Assembly (NCBI GenBank): GCA_944326385.1 | Contig: CALVDT010000063.1 | Location: 33,198-97,197, forward strand | DNA from: an uncultured Bacteroidales bacterium | GTDB taxonomy: Bacteria > Bacteroidota > Bacteroidia > Bacteroidales > UBA932 | Direction of reading: 5' to 3' | Length of the DNA stretch: 64,000 nt | In this document: positions 1 through 7,895 of the stretch, in pieces | Position numbering within the stretch: the stretch's first letter is position 1 | How the letters are laid out: the number at the start of each line of letters is the position of its first letter | Notes under the pieces: generated by a model | What the model was told of the DNA's origin: nothing | Databases searched by the model: none | Seen by the model: only the letters and a program-made list of their open reading frames with translations | Made by a program: the position numbers and the translations under genes

Positions 1-213
1 ACTTTTCTGGACAGCGTCTTTTCTCTTGCTGATGCTCATGTGGAGAAATATCTGGCCAGAGGTTTTACCGACCTGATGTTCTCTTTCGGATGCACCGGAG
101 GTCAGCACCGTTCGGTGTATTGTGCCGAAGCCCTGGCCTGTCATCTGAAGTCTGAATACGGTCTGGCTGTACATCTTGTCCACAGGGAACAGGGCGTTGA
201 AAAGGATTTATGA
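1..213 (+). CDS. RapZ C-terminal-domain protein, 3' end only (probable sugar kinase fusion)
   Basis: Only the last 70 codons are in the window; the gene starts upstream. The visible part carries the RapZ C-terminal motif FGCTGGQHRSVYCAEAL followed by VHLVHRE, as in the phosphosugar-binding half of RNase adapter RapZ. In Bacteroidota this domain is commonly fused to an aminoglycoside-phosphotransferase-like (AmgK-type) kinase and paired with a MurU-like nucleotidyltransferase, which is exactly the next gene. The stop TGA (211-213) overlaps the ATG of the next gene (210-212), so the two are translationally coupled. The likely role is sensing or phosphorylating an amino sugar in cell-wall recycling; the kinase half is inferred, not seen. 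Confidence 0.8.
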   Translation, partial: TFLDSVFSLADAHVEKYLARGFTDLMFSFGCTGGQHRSVYCAEALACHLKSEYGLAVHLVHREQGVEKDL

Positions 214-953
214 TGAAAAAGGCGATGATATTTGCCGCCGGGCTCGGCACCCGGCTGAAACCTCTGACTGACAGTATGCCGAAAGCCCTTGTGCCAATAG
301 GCGGAAGGCCGCTGCTCGGTATCATCATAGACAAACTGGCATCTTCCGGTTTCGAGGACATAGTGGTCAACGTCCATCATTTTGCGGACATGGTGGAGGA
401 ATATCTTTCCGGGCTTGACATCCCGGGTGTCCGTATCCGGATTTCCGACGAACGGGATATGCTCAGGGACACAGGCGGCGGCATCATGCATGCCGGCCCT
501 CTTCTCGGCAGCGGCCGTTTTCTGGTGCACAATGTCGATATCCTTTCAAATATAGACTTGCAACGGCTATGGGCCGATGCTGGAAGCGACGCTCTGGCTA
601 CTCTTGCCGTAAGTCCGAGGAAGACCTCCCGTTATCTGCTTTTCAATGATGACATGAGGCTTGTCGGCTGGACGAATGCCGCCACAGGAGAAATCCGGAG
701 TCCGTTCCATGACCTGGATCCCGCCAAATGCCGGAAATATGCTTTTTCCGGAATCCACATCCTTTCCGGGGAAGTGTTCAATGTCTTCAGGGAGAAGGGG
801 TTTGAAGGAAAGTTCCCGATCATGGATTTCTACCTTTCCGTCGCTGCGGAATATCCTGTCTATGGTGTCGTACCGGAATCTGCAGATATACTTGATGTCG
901 GGAAACCGGAATCACTGCTCCTCGCCGACGGCTTCCTGGAACGCTGCATGTGA
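210..953 (+). CDS. MurU-like sugar-1-phosphate nucleotidyltransferase
   Basis: 247 aa, GT-A fold nucleotidyltransferase. The N-terminus has the pyrophosphorylase signature IFAAGLGTRLKPLT with the downstream Lys of MPKALVPIGGRPLL, then a VHNVDILSNID metal/nucleotide site near residue 110. Family members make an NDP-sugar from NTP and sugar 1-phosphate. Coupling by a 4-nt overlap to a RapZ-C/kinase gene is the Bacteroidota equivalent of the AmgK-MurU peptidoglycan recycling route (MurNAc-1-P to UDP-MurNAc); the exact sugar is inferred. The 3' end overlaps the convergent CPBP protease gene by 42 nt. ATG at 210 gives Met-Met; ATG at 213 is an equally possible start. Confidence 0.85.
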   Translation: MMKKAMIFAAGLGTRLKPLTDSMPKALVPIGGRPLLGIIIDKLASSGFEDIVVNVHHFADMVEEYLSGLDIPGVRIRISDERDMLRDTGGGIMHAGPLLGSGRFLVHNVDILSNIDLQRLWADAGSDALATLAVSPRKTSRYLLFNDDMRLVGWTNAATGEIRSPFHDLDPAKCRKYAFSGIHILSGEVFNVFREKGFEGKFPIMDFYLSVAAEYPVYGVVPESADILDVGKPESLLLADGFLERCM

Positions 954-1805
954 CCCGTTCCTTCTCAGTATCATCACGAACACGGCTATGATGAAAATAC
1001 CTGCTGCTATGGCTGTCACGTATTGCCACACTGTCAGGATCTCGCTGTATGAACTCATCTCGCGGAAGGCTTCATTCTGGCCGAGGAGGGCGGCGAAGGT
1101 GTTGTTCGTACAATGCATCAGCATGGTGAGTTTCAGCGAACCTGTCCTGTAATAAACAAACGCGAAGAGCATGCCGAGCAGGAACGCAGGGAGAGCCTGC
1201 CATGGATTCATATGTATGAGTGCAAAGAACGCGGATGATATCACCATGGCCCACACAGGCTTCATTCTGGAAAGCAGACCTCTGAGCACGAGTCCTCTGC
1301 ACAGCCATTCTTCGAACAGCGGCGCGAAAACGGACACGGATACGAGCGTGGCCAGCAGGGGAGTCCCTGTGAGCATCTGTTCATTCAGCTTGTCGAACCA
1401 TTCCGGGGTCGGCGGCAGAAGTCCGGACAGCGGATCCACTGCAAAGCCTGCTGCCAATGTGACAATGATGCACATAACGGCCAGTCCGAAGCCTCCGATC
1501 CTGCCGAAGCCGTTCCTGTCGACAGGTACAGGGCGGACAATGTCGAAATCGCGGTTCACTTTGCTTTTGCCGGCTGCATAGATCAGTGCCGGGATGAACA
1601 TGACAGGATAGGATACAAGCATCATATACTTTTCCCCGCCCGGAATCATGGTGAAGGCCATGGATACGAGATTGCCGATAAGCGCTCCTGCCACAAGCAG
1701 AGCCAGAAGAATGAAGAGTCCCTTGATGTCAGGAAGGTAGTAATCGAAATCCTTGAATATATTGTAGGATGACTTTACTTTCCTGGGTGTCTGAAAAACA
1801 ATCAT
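912..1805 (-). CDS. CPBP-family intramembrane metalloprotease (CAAX protease-like)
   Basis: 297 aa multi-pass membrane protein. The three active-site motifs of the CPBP/Abi family are present: EEWLCRG (EExxxR, about residues 165-171), FFALIHMNP (FxxxH) and MLMHCTNN (HxxxN). Hydrophobic segments flank and include these. Bacterial members are glutamic-type intramembrane proteases with mostly unknown substrates. The open frame extends to 1856, but that ATG lies inside the terminator hairpin at 1828-1869, so the ATG at 1805 (MIVFQTPRK) is chosen. A TATATTGG box just upstream (about 1813-1820, minus) resembles a -7 element. The gene end overlaps the MurU-like gene. Confidence 0.87.
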   Translation of the reverse strand: MIVFQTPRKVKSSYNIFKDFDYYLPDIKGLFILLALLVAGALIGNLVSMAFTMIPGGEKYMMLVSYPVMFIPALIYAAGKSKVNRDFDIVRPVPVDRNGFGRIGGFGLAVMCIIVTLAAGFAVDPLSGLLPPTPEWFDKLNEQMLTGTPLLATLVSVSVFAPLFEEWLCRGLVLRGLLSRMKPVWAMVISSAFFALIHMNPWQALPAFLLGMLFAFVYYRTGSLKLTMLMHCTNNTFAALLGQNEAFREMSSYSEILTVWQYVTAIAAGIFIIAVFVMILRRNGSHAAFQEAVGEEQ

Positions 1806-1827
1806 GATGATTCCAATATAAGAAAAA

Positions 1828-1869
1828 GGGGTGACCCAAAAGCCGCTTTCAGCCATTTCAAGTCACCCC
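1828..1869 (-). terminator. Intrinsic terminator of the NDP-sugar pyrophosphorylase gene; repeat family member
   Basis: Eight-bp perfect arms GGGGTGAC (1828-1835) and GTCACCCC (1862-1869) enclose 26 nt. Read on the minus strand, the hairpin lies 30 nt after the stop of the gene at 1900-2829 and is followed by CTTTTTCTTAT, a typical U-tract. The minus-strand 3' arm (GAAAGCGGCTTTTGGGTCAC) matches the 3' arms of the hairpins at 14414-14534 and 61810-61868. Confidence 0.8.
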
Positions 1870-1899
1870 ACGGCCAATATTTCCCTTTGAAGGCTCAGC

Positions 1900-2829
1900 C
1901 TATTTGTAAAGAGGTGTAGGGTATATGCCTTTGTCGGCAAATTCCTTGAATTTCGCCACTACTCCAGGTCTGTCCTCCTTGTATGTGACACCGAACCATC
2001 TTGACGGAGTGGACAGAAGTTCCACTTTTGCAAGGCCATTCCTGATCATGTGGTCGATGGCGAACGGGATATAGAATTCCTTTTTCAGTTCAGAGATATT
2101 CTCTTTCAGGAACTCGACGAATACATCGGCGCTGTAGCCGAAATAGTCAGGGGTGAATCCCCACATGTTCATGGAGCAGAGGGCTTTTCCGTCCACTTCC
2201 ACTTTCTCTCCCTTGCTGTTGTCGGCATAGACTTTCCCGTCGGCGGCTTTTTCCACATTGTGGTGCTCCTCGACGTGTGTGAGGTAATGTTCACTGTCGG
2301 CAGTGCATATTCCACGGGAGACTCCGCCTGATTCGGAAAGGGTATTCTCGAGTTCGAAGCCTACAAGACAGTACTGTCCCTTGGTCTCGGCATGGGCCAT
2401 GAGCCAGTCAGCCATGATCTTGAACGAGTCCTTGCCATAATAGTCATCACCGTTTATGACCGCGAACGGTTCCTTGATCACATCCCTGGCCATGAGTACG
2501 GCATGGGCTGTACCCCAAGGTTTCTCTCTTTCAGGATTGAGGGTGAATCCCTCAGGTATCTTGTCCAGTTCCTGTGTCACGAAGTCGAATTCCAGAGGTG
2601 AACCGTCCGGGCATGTGACATTCTTGTAACGGTTTTGCACCATTCCCTTGAAATCCTCAAGGAAATACTTGCGGACGATGTAGACTACCTTGCCGAAGCC
2701 GGAATTGACTGCATCGAAGATCGAATAGTCAATGATGGTTTCCCCGTTCGGTCCCAGACCGTCCATTTGCTTCAATCCTCCATAACGGCTGCCCATTCCG
2801 GCAGCAAGAACTAACAGTGTTGGTTTCAT
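1900..2829 (-). CDS. Nucleotidyltransferase family protein (UTP-glucose-1-phosphate uridylyltransferase-like)
   Basis: 309 aa. The N-terminal LVLAAGMGSRYGGLKQ is the nucleotide-binding signature of sugar-1-phosphate nucleotidyltransferases, GETIIDYSI follows, and VINGDDYYG around residue 125 supplies the metal-binding aspartates. The later part keeps a sugar-binding fold with CSMNMWGF. It should make an NDP-sugar for envelope polysaccharides; the substrate cannot be fixed from sequence. It is a single-gene unit divergent from the FtsB-like gene, with an intrinsic terminator after its stop. Confidence 0.85.
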   Translation of the reverse strand: MKPTLLVLAAGMGSRYGGLKQMDGLGPNGETIIDYSIFDAVNSGFGKVVYIVRKYFLEDFKGMVQNRYKNVTCPDGSPLEFDFVTQELDKIPEGFTLNPEREKPWGTAHAVLMARDVIKEPFAVINGDDYYGKDSFKIMADWLMAHAETKGQYCLVGFELENTLSESGGVSRGICTADSEHYLTHVEEHHNVEKAADGKVYADNSKGEKVEVDGKALCSMNMWGFTPDYFGYSADVFVEFLKENISELKKEFYIPFAIDHMIRNGLAKVELLSTPSRWFGVTYKEDRPGVVAKFKEFADKGIYPTPLYK

Positions 2830-2877
2830 ATTGATGTTTTAATTTAGAATGTATTTCCACAATTCTTCAAATTTAGC

Positions 2878-2885
2878 TATTTTTG
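2878..2885 (+). promoter_or_regulatory. -7 promoter box of the FtsB/DivIC-like gene
   Basis: TATTTTTG fits the Bacteroidota TAnnTTTG consensus and lies 39 nt before the ATG at 2925. No clear -33 TTTG at the expected spacing. Confidence 0.5.
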
Positions 2886-2924
2886 TGGAAAATACCATCA
2901 TAAAAAGAAAATAATCCCGGAGCC

Positions 2925-3230
2925 ATGAGAAATCTGAAAGACATATTCAGCGGTGAACACAGGAGTTTCATGCGTTATGCCGTGATAATCACCTTCCTTT
3001 TCATCCTTTTCGTGTTCCTTAAACCGGGAAGCAATATCTTCAACTGGATAGGAGCCAGAAGGGAGATAGCAAGACAGGAGCGTCAGATATCGGAATACGA
3101 GCGTCAGCTGAAAATACTTGACACCAGGATCAATCTTCTGGTCTCGGACCGTGATACTCTCGAGAAATTCGCCAGGGAACAGTTCCATCTTGCTGCCCCC
3201 GGCGAAGACGTCTATATTCTGAAGGACTGA
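2925..3230 (+). CDS. FtsB/DivIC-family septum formation initiator
   Basis: 101 aa. A short cytoplasmic N-terminus, one membrane helix (YAVIITFLFILFVFL, about residues 19-33), then a coiled-coil rich in Glu/Arg/Gln (about 45-80) and a short C-terminal tail. This is the size and architecture of FtsB/DivIC, a divisome protein that joins FtsL and FtsQ and helps activate septal peptidoglycan synthesis. It stands alone between the pyrophosphorylase and the convergent purB (4 nt between stops), as is usual in Bacteroidota where it is separate from the dcw cluster. Confidence 0.85.
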   Translation: MRNLKDIFSGEHRSFMRYAVIITFLFILFVFLKPGSNIFNWIGARREIARQERQISEYERQLKILDTRINLLVSDRDTLEKFAREQFHLAAPGEDVYILKD

Positions 3231-3234
3231 TTTT

Positions 3235-4575
3235 TCAGAATCCCGTATATGTCATAGGGGTGATTGCCCTCAGTTCAGCCTTGACTTCCTCGTTTACGGC
3301 CAGATTCTCGATGAAGTCTGAAATCGTCTCGTGGTTTATGACGGAGCCGGTTCTTGTGAGCGCTTTGAGCGTCTCGTAAGGATCCGGATAATTCTCCCTC
3401 CTCAGGATTGTCTGTATGGCTTCGGCCACCACTGCCCAGTTCCTCTCAAGGTCAGCTTCGATGGCGGTCTCGTTCAATATCAGTTTCCCGAGTCCCTTTT
3501 TCAGTGAGTTCAGTGCTATGACCTGATGCGCTACCGGGACTCCGATATTCCTGAGGACGGTGGAATCCGTAAGGTCACGCTGAAGTCTGGATATCGGCAG
3601 TTTCATGGACAGGAAAGTCAGTACGGCATCAGCCATCCCGAGATTGCCTTCAGCATTCTCGAAATCGATAGGGTTCACCTTGTGCGGCATGGCAGAAGAC
3701 CCTACCTCGTTCTTGTTCACTTTCTGCTTGAAATACTCCATCGAGATGTATGTCCATATGTCCCGCGCCATGTCGATGAGGATGGTGTTTATCCTGCGCA
3801 TATTGTCGAAGATGGCGGCAAGATTGTCGTAGTGTTCGATTTGCGTGGTAGGGAATGACCTTTTCAGCCCGAGAGCGGCCACGAACCTGTCGCCGAAGCT
3901 TATCCAGTCTATGGCAGGGTAGGCTGCCTTGTGGGCATTCATGTTGCCTGTGGCACCCCCGAATTTGGCCGGGTAGGTGAGCAGAGAGAACTGTCTGATC
4001 TGCTCTTCCAGTCTTACCTGGAACACCTTGAATTCCTTTCCTACTTTCGTGGGGGATGCCGGCTGGCCATGGGTTTTGGCAAGCATCGGGATGTCCTTCC
4101 ATTCCTCTGCCATGTTTCTGATGATGCCGAGGACCTCATTCAGCAGCGGCAGCCAGCAATGCTCCACGGCTTCCTTGAGAGAAAGCGGGACTGAAGTGTT
4201 GTTTATGTCCTGGGAAGTGAGCCCGAAATGCACGAACTCGCTCCATTTCATGATATCCATGGCCTTGAATTTCTCCTTGATGAAGTATTCCACGGCCTTG
4301 ACATCGTGGTTCGTCACTTTTTCTATGTCTTTCACTCTTGCGGCTTCTTCCGGAGTGAGATTCCGGTAAATGTCTCTCAACGCCTCGAATTTCCCTCTGT
4401 CGAAGTCTGCCAGCTGCGGCAATGGAATGCTGCACAAGGCTATGAAATACTCGATTTCCACGCGGATGCGGTAACGGATAAGTGCGAATTCGCTGAAATA
4501 CTCCCTCAGAGGCTCTGTCTGACGTTCATATCGTCCGTCGACAGGGGAGACAGCCATAAGTGAATCTTTACTCAT
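3235..4575 (-). CDS. purB: Adenylosuccinate lyase
   Basis: 446 aa. Catalyses two purine steps: SAICAR to AICAR plus fumarate and adenylosuccinate to AMP plus fumarate. Family motifs: FGLTSQDINNTS, KTHGQPASPTKVGKEF and the flexible signature loop SSAMPHKVNPIDFENAEGN with the catalytic serine. Length and motifs match the E. coli PurB type. The frame stays open to 4743, but the extension is unlike any PurB and the ATG at 4575 (MSKDSLMAVSPVDGRY) gives the normal N-terminus. It is convergent with the FtsB-like gene and lies 118 nt downstream of folP on the same strand. Confidence 0.95.
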   Translation of the reverse strand: MSKDSLMAVSPVDGRYERQTEPLREYFSEFALIRYRIRVEIEYFIALCSIPLPQLADFDRGKFEALRDIYRNLTPEEAARVKDIEKVTNHDVKAVEYFIKEKFKAMDIMKWSEFVHFGLTSQDINNTSVPLSLKEAVEHCWLPLLNEVLGIIRNMAEEWKDIPMLAKTHGQPASPTKVGKEFKVFQVRLEEQIRQFSLLTYPAKFGGATGNMNAHKAAYPAIDWISFGDRFVAALGLKRSFPTTQIEHYDNLAAIFDNMRRINTILIDMARDIWTYISMEYFKQKVNKNEVGSSAMPHKVNPIDFENAEGNLGMADAVLTFLSMKLPISRLQRDLTDSTVLRNIGVPVAHQVIALNSLKKGLGKLILNETAIEADLERNWAVVAEAIQTILRRENYPDPYETLKALTRTGSVINHETISDFIENLAVNEEVKAELRAITPMTYTGF

Positions 4576-4693
4576 TGCAAGTCTGATAATAAAATGACAG
4601 GATGCAAAGATAGCAAGAACCGGAGAGCAATGCAAATGAACTTGTCCGGTTTGCATTGCCGGAGAGCCGCAGCGATACTGCTCCTGATTGCCG

Positions 4694-5521
4694 TCAGAGC
4701 ATCCTGTACAGGCGGACTGTGCGGACTGCCTCTGCGACATCATGTACGCGCAGTATGTCTGCCCCGTGCTCCAGTGCCGCCAGATGCAGAACCTGGGTCT
4801 GAGGAAGGGCCTCTTCCGGGGTGATCCCCAAAGCCTTGTATATCATGCTTTTCCTGGAAATGCCTACCAATACTTTTCTTCCCTGTCCTGAAAATCTGTC
4901 CAGTTCACGCATCAGCTGCCAGTTCTGCTCCACTGTTTTCGCGAAGCCGAACCCGGGATCGAGGATCCAGTCCGTGATGCCGGAATTTTCCGCCCTGACA
5001 GCGAAATCCCGGAAATATGCCAGCACGTCTTCCGTGACATCTCCGTAGCTGCATCTTTCCTGCATGTCCGACGGAGTCCCTTTCTTGTGCATGGCCACGT
5101 ATGTCAGCCCGAGTTTTCCGACAGTCTCCAGCATCTTCGGGTCGTCTTCTCCCGCAGATATGTCGTTTACAATGAATTTCCCGATGGTTTCGAAGCATTT
5201 TCTGACGATTCCGCTTCGGAAAGTGTCCACGGAGAAGGCCCCCTCGGGGAATTCTTTCCTCAGGACAGGCATCAGGACGGACAGCCGTCTCCATTCCTCG
5301 TCTTCATCAGGCAGTCCCGCCCCAGGTCTGGTCGAGCAGGCACCGATGTCTACGATTCCGGCACCGTCCGCAAACATTTTCCTTATTTTTTCCAGGACCT
5401 GTCCCAGGTCAATGTTTCCGTCTGCATCCATGCATCTGCTTTCGGCAAAATACGAGTCCGGAGTGAGGTTCAGAATCCCCATTACCGTTATATCCCTGTC
5501 TTTCAGTATCATATGCTTCAT
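4694..5521 (-). CDS. folP: Dihydropteroate synthase
   Basis: 275 aa TIM barrel that condenses p-aminobenzoate with dihydropterin pyrophosphate in folate synthesis. Motifs: VMGILNLTPDSY, DIGACSTRPGA, FIVNDISAG, WILDPGFGFAKT and GISRKSMI, the usual pterin and pyrophosphate sites. The open frame runs back to 5656 but would translate through the folded element at 5561-5639; ATG 5521 (MKHMILKDRD) or 5512 gives the family N-terminus. The mRNA leader would contain that hairpin, an arrangement worth testing for regulation. Divergent from tmk. Confidence 0.94.
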   Translation of the reverse strand: MKHMILKDRDITVMGILNLTPDSYFAESRCMDADGNIDLGQVLEKIRKMFADGAGIVDIGACSTRPGAGLPDEDEEWRRLSVLMPVLRKEFPEGAFSVDTFRSGIVRKCFETIGKFIVNDISAGEDDPKMLETVGKLGLTYVAMHKKGTPSDMQERCSYGDVTEDVLAYFRDFAVRAENSGITDWILDPGFGFAKTVEQNWQLMRELDRFSGQGRKVLVGISRKSMIYKALGITPEEALPQTQVLHLAALEHGADILRVHDVAEAVRTVRLYRML

Positions 5522-5560
5522 TGCTGTCGTAAGGAGTTTTTCAAAATCATTATGTTGCAC

Positions 5561-5639
5561 CGGAGTCAGACGGCAACGGCGGGCACGGTTGACTCCCGGA
5601 GGAAGTTGTAGTCTGTGCGAGTGCTGCCGTCTGACTCCG
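5561..5639 (-). repeat. Hairpin element A in the folP leader
   Basis: Arms CGGAGTCAGACGGCA (5561-5575) and TGCCGTCTGACTCCG (5625-5639) are perfect 15-bp complements around 49 nt. An inner GCAC/GTGC pair (5583-5586 with 5615-5618) flanks a loop containing GTTGAC, CGGAG and GTTGTA. The loop aligns almost base for base with the loop of element B at 26828-26904, while the stems differ in sequence but still pair. No U-tract follows, so it is not an ordinary terminator. Confidence 0.75.
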
Positions 5640-5660
5640 ACAGCGTACCATATCAAAGAT

Positions 5661-5691
5661 TTTGTAAAAATATCCTTTTAAATTATCTTTA
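5661..5691 (+). promoter_or_regulatory. tmk promoter (-33 TTTG, -7 TATCTTTA)
   Basis: TTTG at 5661-5664, 19 nt, then TATCTTTA at 5684-5691, 18 nt before the ATG at 5710. Matches the Bacteroidota consensus except for the last base. Confidence 0.6.
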
Positions 5692-5709
5692 AAAAATTTT
5701 TCTGGAATC

Positions 5710-6402
5710 ATGCTAGTAGTATTGGAAGGTCTTGACGGGGCAGGGAAGTCTACCCAGGTCAGGAAATTGAGGACATATCTTGAAACTGTCTGCGGACAGG
5801 TGGAATATATACATTTCCCGCGATACGATGCCCCGGTCTACGGTGATCTGATCAGCCGTTTCCTCAGGGGGGACTTCGGGGACAACGATGCCGTGCATCC
5901 ACAGCTCGTGGCCTTGCTCTTTGCCGAGGACAGGCATCAGGCGGTGCCATACATGAAACAGGCTCTTGCTGCCGGCAAGGTGATTCTTCTCGACAGGTAT
6001 GTGTATTCGAACATCGCCTACCAGTGCGCCAAACTCCATGACGGGGAGGAGAGAGAGTCTCTGCGGCATTGGATACTCGATACCGAGTTCGGGAACTTCG
6101 GTCTTCCGGTGCCTGACATAAACATTTTCCTGGATGTCCCTATCGGCTTTGTCGAGCAGAAGCTGTCTTCTGTCAGGACAGGCCAGGACAGGGCATACCT
6201 TGAAGGTGACAAGGATATACATGAAGCCGACATCAGATTCCAGACGAGAGTCAGGGACATGTACAGAAGCCAGTGCGGCATGGATCCGCATCTTGTACGT
6301 GTGGACTGTGCGGCGGAAGACGGGAGCATGCTGCCTCCCGATGCCATATTTTCAAGGCTCAGGTCGGCAATAGCCCCGCTGCTTCCGGACATGACTGAAT
6401 AA
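5710..6402 (+). CDS. tmk: Thymidylate kinase
   Basis: 230 aa. Phosphorylates dTMP to dTDP with ATP. P-loop EGLDGAGKST at residues 6-15, the DRYVYSNIAYQ motif (DRYxxS class) near residue 97, and a lid segment with DRAYLEGDKDIHE. Slightly longer than the usual 205-215 aa, as in many Bacteroidota. It is followed after 10 nt by the BT_3928-like membrane protein gene, probably one transcript. Confidence 0.93.
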   Translation: MLVVLEGLDGAGKSTQVRKLRTYLETVCGQVEYIHFPRYDAPVYGDLISRFLRGDFGDNDAVHPQLVALLFAEDRHQAVPYMKQALAAGKVILLDRYVYSNIAYQCAKLHDGEERESLRHWILDTEFGNFGLPVPDINIFLDVPIGFVEQKLSSVRTGQDRAYLEGDKDIHEADIRFQTRVRDMYRSQCGMDPHLVRVDCAAEDGSMLPPDAIFSRLRSAIAPLLPDMTE

Positions 6403-6412
6403 CATTGCAACC

Positions 6413-7654
6413 ATGAACATAATATTGGAAAGATCAAAGAGATTCTGCGGATATCTGGTCGGAATAGCCTTTTTTGTATCAGGGATATTCAAGCTTATAG
6501 ACCCTGTCGGTACCGGACTGATAGTAGATGAGTACTACAGGTTCATGCATCTTGACTTCCTCTCGTTTTCATCCAAGGCGGTGGCTGTAGCCCTGTCTCT
6601 TGCCGAGACTTTCCTCGGGGCCGCACTGATTACAGGACTGTGGAGGAAGATCACCGCCTTGGCCATGCTCGCCTTCATGGCTTTCTTCACGTTGATATCC
6701 ATCGCCCTTCTCGTTTTCAACCCTGTCATGGATTGCGGATGTTTCGGTGAAGTCATCCATCTGACACATTGGCAGACATTCATAAAGAACATTGTGATAG
6801 ATGTGCTTTGCTGCGTGTCGTTCTTCCCGCTTTCAGCCCTGGGCAGGCCGAGGAGGCGGAAATATGTCGCATTTTCAATGGTCGGAACCGCAGTCCTGCT
6901 GCTTGCAGTCTATTCCCTGCTTTACATACCTCCGGTGGATTTCACGGATTATTCATCATCAGCCAGGCTTGAAGCTTCTGAAAGGCATATCAGCAGAAGC
7001 CTGTCTGCACAGGATGAATATGAGGCCGTCTTCATCTATGAGAAGAACGGCCGGCAGCAGGAATTCGGGCTCGATGACCTTCCCGATTCCACATGGACAT
7101 ACGTATCCACGGAGACCGTGAAGAAAACCCGTTTCAGGAATGACGAATCGATTGTTTCACTGCCTGTTATAGATGAATCCGGAGAATATCATGACGGACT
7201 GGCCGTGCATGGAAAGGTCATGGTGGTGAGCGTATATTCCCCCGGGAAACTTTCAGTAAGGAAGTGGCGGATACTTGCCGGATACCTCAGGTCTGCATCG
7301 GAGGCGGGATTCCGCCCGCTCCTGCTCGCCGCCGCATCTCCGGAGGCCGGAAACAGTATACTTGACGATCTGTCAGGGGAAAAGGAAATCGATGTGGATT
7401 TCCTGAGGTCGGTATTCTATTATTCTGATTACAAGACCCTGATTACCCTTAACCGTTCCAACGGCGGGGCAACATATTTCTCTGAAGGTTTTCTTGTGAG
7501 AAAGTGGGCTTTCCGGGCGTTGCCGAACCATGACAGAATCATGGAGCTGGGTACAGAAGACCCGACTGAACCGTTATTGTCTTACAGTACAGTCGGGAAT
7601 CTTTCTTTGCAGGCATTCCTGCTTTATGCCTTTGCCGTAATGCTTCTGCTGTAA
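6413..7654 (+). CDS. BT_3928-family DoxX/MauE-type membrane protein with thioredoxin-like tail
   Basis: 413 aa. The N-terminal 150 residues form four membrane helices of the DoxX/MauE type with a conserved Cys pair in MDCGCFGEV. A further helix (about 155-175) leads to an extracytoplasmic domain with a thioredoxin-like layout but no CxxC, and the protein ends in a hydrophobic helix (QAFLLYAFAVMLLL). MauE-type proteins help form or move disulfides; this Bacteroidota family is otherwise uncharacterised. It follows tmk by 10 nt. Confidence 0.75.
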   Translation: MNIILERSKRFCGYLVGIAFFVSGIFKLIDPVGTGLIVDEYYRFMHLDFLSFSSKAVAVALSLAETFLGAALITGLWRKITALAMLAFMAFFTLISIALLVFNPVMDCGCFGEVIHLTHWQTFIKNIVIDVLCCVSFFPLSALGRPRRRKYVAFSMVGTAVLLLAVYSLLYIPPVDFTDYSSSARLEASERHISRSLSAQDEYEAVFIYEKNGRQQEFGLDDLPDSTWTYVSTETVKKTRFRNDESIVSLPVIDESGEYHDGLAVHGKVMVVSVYSPGKLSVRKWRILAGYLRSASEAGFRPLLLAAASPEAGNSILDDLSGEKEIDVDFLRSVFYYSDYKTLITLNRSNGGATYFSEGFLVRKWAFRALPNHDRIMELGTEDPTEPLLSYSTVGNLSLQAFLLYAFAVMLLL

Positions 7655-7670
7655 AGCAGAATGTCATTTC

Positions 7671-7823
7671 CTAGAACCTGTCCTCTGCTGAGACAGTGAG
7701 TTTCTTGCGGCCGTGACGACGGCGTGAAGCAAGAACACGACGTCCGTTTGGAGTAGACATGCGCTCACGGAATCCGTGCTTGTTGCGACGTTTACGCTGT
7801 GAAGGTTGGAATGTTCTTTTCAT
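7671..7823 (-). CDS. rpmH: 50S ribosomal protein L34
   Basis: 50 aa, very basic: begins [19 protein letters not shown] and contains [20 protein letters not shown], the full L34 signature. In many bacteria L34 sits near dnaA and rnpA; here it lies between the DoxX-like gene (convergent) and rsmG (same strand) without those neighbours. It has its own promoter at 7865-7895. Confidence 0.97.
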   Translation of the reverse strand: MKRTFQPSQRKRRNKHGFRERMSTPNGRRVLASRRRHGRKKLTVSAEDRF

Positions 7824-7864
7824 TATTCTGTGTTTTTATTTTTTTTCTGCTTGAAACGGGAGTG

Positions 7865-7895
7865 CAAAGGTAGTGTTTTTGCCTTTAAATGCAAA
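7865..7895 (-). promoter_or_regulatory. rpmH promoter (-33 TTTG, -7 TACCTTTG)
   Basis: On the minus strand TTTG at 7895-7892, exactly 19 nt, then TACCTTTG at 7872-7865: a perfect Bacteroidota sigma-70 (sigma-ABfr) promoter. Transcription would start near 7858, giving a leader of about 35 nt. Confidence 0.75.

Noticed and set aside
912-1856. Longer form of the CPBP protease starting at 1856
   Set aside because: That start lies inside the terminator hairpin of the upstream gene; the extra 17 residues are read through the stem and U-tract. ATG 1805 fits better.
4694-5656. folP starting at 5656
   Set aside because: The extra 45 residues are a translation of the hairpin element at 5561-5639 and are unlike any dihydropteroate synthase.
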